DNA of 64,000 nucleotides from JBNJFY01 sp051747265. GTDB lineage: Bacteria; Bacteroidota; Rhodothermia; Balneolales; Balneolaceae. Both the position numbers and the translations under genes were made by a program. The notes under the pieces are model-generated. The model was given only the letters and a program-made list of their open reading frames with translations. It ran no database searches and had not been told where the DNA came from. Positions within the stretch are counted from its first letter, which is position 1. The number at the start of each line of letters is the position of its first letter. This document shows positions 61,590 through 64,000 of the stretch, one piece after another. Location of the stretch: positions 248,001 to 312,000 of the forward strand of contig JBNJFY010000005.1 of NCBI GenBank assembly GCA_051747265.1. The letters are read 5' to 3'.

Positions 61590-64000
61590 CTACTGCTGTT
61601 GTTGAGGTTGCTGCTCATCTGGCGGGATATCAGCCTTCTCTTCCCATTGGTGTAGCACTGTTCGAATCACTGCCTTTTCTGACTGTGCGATTGGCGCTTG
61701 CAATCGCTGTTCCAAGGCCTGTTGATACTTCTTCCAGTTGCGATCGCCAATAATGCGATAGGCTTGTTCACGTACCGTCTGAAAGGGCGAATCCAGCCAG
61801 TACTTGAGCTTCCGTTCAAACGCTCGTTGGGAAATCCATCCCCGAGCAGCCAGAGCGTTCAACGATTGCATCGCTTCCAAACGGTATTGCTTACCCGTGG
61901 ATTCCATAGCTAATTGCGAGAGAATATCAATACTCAGGGTGTCGGTTCGACCACGAACCCCTTGAATAAGCGCACGCTTTATTACCGACCGATAACTGCT
62001 GGAATCGACATAACCGGCTATTGCCCCTACCTCATCCAAATAGTTTAAACCAAGTAGCTTAATGGCTTCGGCCTCAACAAAATAGCTACTATCCCCCAGA
62101 TAAGACATAACCACCTGTTCTCCTTGATCCGTCGTATCCTGCGCGGCCCATCGCAAAGCTTCCAGACGCACACGTCCTTCAGATTCTTGTGGTTCAATCC
62201 AGCGCTCCTTCTGTTGGAATGGAAAGGCCTGATTATGTTTTCGAAGAATTCGTATGGCCTGTTGCCGCACGCTCCAATGCTGTTTATCATCTACACTCAA
62301 TTCTCGCAACAGAGGCACCAGTCCGTCTATGGAATCAGGATAGTCGATTAGATATTCCAACGCTCTCAATCGCACAGTTAGCGAGATATGCTGCAGGCGG
62401 TCAGTCAACTGGGAACGACTTAAACGCCCTGAGGTCCAGTCTACCAACAATTGGCCATCGGGATCCAACAGCAGATCATAAAACGTACCCTCATACGGAA
62501 TGACATACGTTGAATCTGACTGATTCAGAGTCAGGCGTCCATGGATACTGCCTTCACTGGTATGCAGCTGGTAGGGAATATCCAGAGCGAACAAAGGTTG
62601 TCGTTCCTGATCCTGTATCTGTTGGAGAGTTAACCACAATTCCGACCGGGCACGATTTGTATCCACCCGTGTCTTGATCCATGGATGTCCGCGTTGCACG
62701 ATATAATCATCGAAAAAGGTATTCAGAGTTCGTCCCGCTCGTCGCTCCAGTTCGCTTTTGAATCGTTCGTAAACCGATCTTCCCTCCCCCGGCTTCAGAT
62801 TGGAGAGGGTACTTTGTATCAGTTGTGGCGTTACCTGGGTTTCCAGTTGCCGTAATATCAAGGGCCATTTATACAGCGTATGTTGATCCTGATATTGATT
62901 CAGTGACGACACATTTTCAGTAATCAACGGCCTACGATATTGTCGAGCGGCATTCAGATAGTGTTTTTTCCACTCGTGGATCAGATACTGCCGGTCCTCT
63001 GCATCGTTGGATTGCATCATCTGATAGCGCGCCGCACCGGTGAGAAAGGCAACATCACTCCACGTATCCGCCTTCAAGCTGCTAAAACGACTGTTCCACC
63101 CTAATTCCGTAAAAAGGTCGCCATTGGAAAATTCATTCGCTGCGCGTTCATCAAACTGACTATAAGCCGGAACCCACAAACTTTGATCAAGTCCATAGCC
63201 CCGATGTCTCCAATCGGGTATGGGGACGATCATCCAATGATCGTTTGTGGGTAGCGGTAATGAGTGCTCATCACTGATCAAAGGTTCATACATCGTTGAC
63301 CACGGATCCGACTCCCCCCAGGTATAGCCCTCATACAGGCTGCCTTGATTACGAATCGGCCAGTGAAAAAACTCCCCGACGGTCCAGTGCAGCTGATACG
63401 GAGCTACTTGATCAGCTCCCCAGTAATGGGTGATACGCGTTGAATCGATGTGCCGACTTTCATACTCTACCCCATTGGCAACTGTAATCAACGAATCAGG
63501 CGCGGTAATCCAATATTCCACCTTCATTCGCTCATCGGGTCGGTATTGGGTAGGCAACCAATGCGCGACTCCTCCCCAGGCGCCATCCCCCCAAACCTGA
63601 GTACGGCTGTGAATATCCTCCCCGGTGGGATCTGTAAATATCAGCTTCTCACCAGCTTGAGCAGTGAAATCCATCCCTATCAGCACGGTGTCATCCTGCG
63701 CAACAATCGGATCCACCCATAAACGAAGTCCTTGATCCACATACTCACTACTATCCACTGTTCCCCTGTTGAGCAGGTGAATATTCCGTACCCATACCTG
63801 GGCAGAATCGAGTTGCAGGTCCACAAAGTTATTGCTGTCCCTGCGACTGATTAATTGCAGTTCCGTCGATCCGGTCACAGTTTGAGTTTGGAAATCGGGT
63901 TCCAGCCAAATCTTCTGATGGGTCAGATCCCATATTTGGGGGGGCAATGGGTAGCTGTGATCCGCTTCGGTAGACCACTCGGGCTTAGCCATCAGAGAAT
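61590..64000 (-). CDS. M1-aminopeptidase-like protein without the catalytic motif (5' end outside window)
   Basis: The reading frame is open to the window edge; an ATG lies at 63992 but no signal peptide follows, so the real start is probably beyond. The N-terminal part is M1-like (IWLEPDFQTQTVTGSTELQL; WGDGAWGGVAHWLPTQYRPDERMKVEYWITAPDSLITVANGVEY). GAMEN and HExxH are missing from the catalytic region; the corresponding stretch reads DQSLWVPAYSQFDERAANEF and FSNGDLFTELGW. The C-terminal 250 residues form HEAT-like repeats (SVRQQAIRILRKH; VRLEALRWAAQ; YRLEAMQSLNALAARG; TVREQAYRIIGD). A Q-rich tail ends the protein. Confidence 0.8.
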   Translation of the reverse strand, partial: SLMAKPEWSTEADHSYPLPPQIWDLTHQKIWLEPDFQTQTVTGSTELQLISRRDSNNFVDLQLDSAQVWVRNIHLLNRGTVDSSEYVDQGLRLWVDPIVAQDDTVLIGMDFTAQAGEKLIFTDPTGEDIHSRTQVWGDGAWGGVAHWLPTQYRPDERMKVEYWITAPDSLITVANGVEYESRHIDSTRITHYWGADQVAPYQLHWTVGEFFHWPIRNQGSLYEGYTWGESDPWSTMYEPLISDEHSLPLPTNDHWMIVPIPDWRHRGYGLDQSLWVPAYSQFDERAANEFSNGDLFTELGWNSRFSSLKADTWSDVAFLTGAARYQMMQSNDAEDRQYLIHEWKKHYLNAARQYRRPLITENVSSLNQYQDQHTLYKWPLILRQLETQVTPQLIQSTLSNLKPGEGRSVYERFKSELERRAGRTLNTFFDDYIVQRGHPWIKTRVDTNRARSELWLTLQQIQDQERQPLFALDIPYQLHTSEGSIHGRLTLNQSDSTYVIPYEGTFYDLLLDPDGQLLVDWTSGRLSRSQLTDRLQHISLTVRLRALEYLIDYPDSIDGLVPLLRELSVDDKQHWSVRQQAIRILRKHNQAFPFQQKERWIEPQESEGRVRLEALRWAAQDTTDQGEQVVMSYLGDSSYFVEAEAIKLLGLNYLDEVGAIAGYVDSSSYRSVIKRALIQGVRGRTDTLSIDILSQLAMESTGKQYRLEAMQSLNALAARGWISQRAFERKLKYWLDSPFQTVREQAYRIIGDRNWKKYQQALEQRLQAPIAQSEKAVIRTVLHQWEEKADIPPDEQQPQQQQ

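Noticed and set aside
1..64000. tRNA, rRNA or known riboswitch genes
   Set aside because: I saw no cloverleaf with TTCGA-type T-loop, no rRNA stretch and no leader I could match to a known riboswitch; small or divergent RNAs cannot be excluded by eye.

Overview
The window looks like a chromosomal segment of a moderately AT-rich member of the Bacteroidota/FCB group. A Balneolaeota/Rhodothermia-type marine heterotroph is my best guess, not a proven one. Pointers are a TonB-dependent receptor, periplasmic regulator-type beta-propellers, DUF4920 and PepSY-like exported proteins, DUF5117-type zinc metalloproteases, many short lipoproteins, and start sites mostly without clear Shine-Dalgarno sequences. 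There are no rRNA or tRNA genes, no CRISPR array, no phage and no recognisable transposase. Most of the window is ordinary housekeeping and accessory chromosome.

Layout. 1-9.9 kb: DUF1499 membrane protein (cut by the edge), CoA-transferase/hydrolase, fatty-acyl-reductase-like SDR, a delta-9-type desaturase, a lone beta-propeller, an amidohydrolase, a degenerate AAA+ protein overlapping a start-less Cys-rich ORF, and a front-end-type desaturase with an NTF2-like partner. 9.8-20.6 kb: DUF1853, a gene-poor 1 kb, PepSY-like, DUF4920 and M23 proteins between two inverted copies of a 131-bp repeat, a class V aminotransferase, an HELLH metallopeptidase, a sialidase-like lipoprotein, an AcuI-type reductase and DUF3095. 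20.7-35.3 kb: zinc metalloprotease, TIGR02265-like protein, a CDF transporter-DUF1028-RidA operon, DoxX, an Atg22-like MFS carrier, a PhoA-PlsC pair, a DEAD-box helicase with a very long basic tail, an FKBP lipoprotein and an acidic hypothetical. 35.3-45.9 kb: pyrophosphatase, TonB receptor, VOC protein, a giant AsmA-like protein, PEBP, HemG-like flavodoxin, a putative barrel protein and an S41 protease. 45.9-51.3 kb: a four-gene MacB-type ABC exporter operon ending in an Omp85/D15-type barrel. 51.4-59.9 kb: large acyltransferase, methyltransferase, PH-like membrane protein, a periplasmic-binding-domain histidine kinase, a TlpA-like thioredoxin, an Uup-type ABC-F protein, a DUF4442 thioesterase and a TRIC channel. 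59.9-61.0 kb: a gene-free block of three tandem structured repeats followed by another compact structured segment. 61.0-64 kb: MsrB lipoprotein and an M1-aminopeptidase-like protein without the catalytic motif.

Themes. Lipid and envelope metabolism is over-represented: two desaturases, two PlsC acyltransferases, an acyl-reductase-like SDR, a CoA-transferase, AsmA, the ABC exporter and a thioesterase. Three families appear in a form missing key catalytic residues: AAA+, M23 and M1.

The most unusual signals are: (1) a canonical T_TTA_AAC slippery heptamer directly before the stop of the degenerate AAA+ gene, leading in the -1 frame into a Cys-rich domain that has no canonical start codon; (2) the roughly 270-bp structured tandem repeats at 59.9-60.7 kb; (3) a 43-bp inverted repeat of an 8-bp word that supplies the stop codons of two convergent genes.
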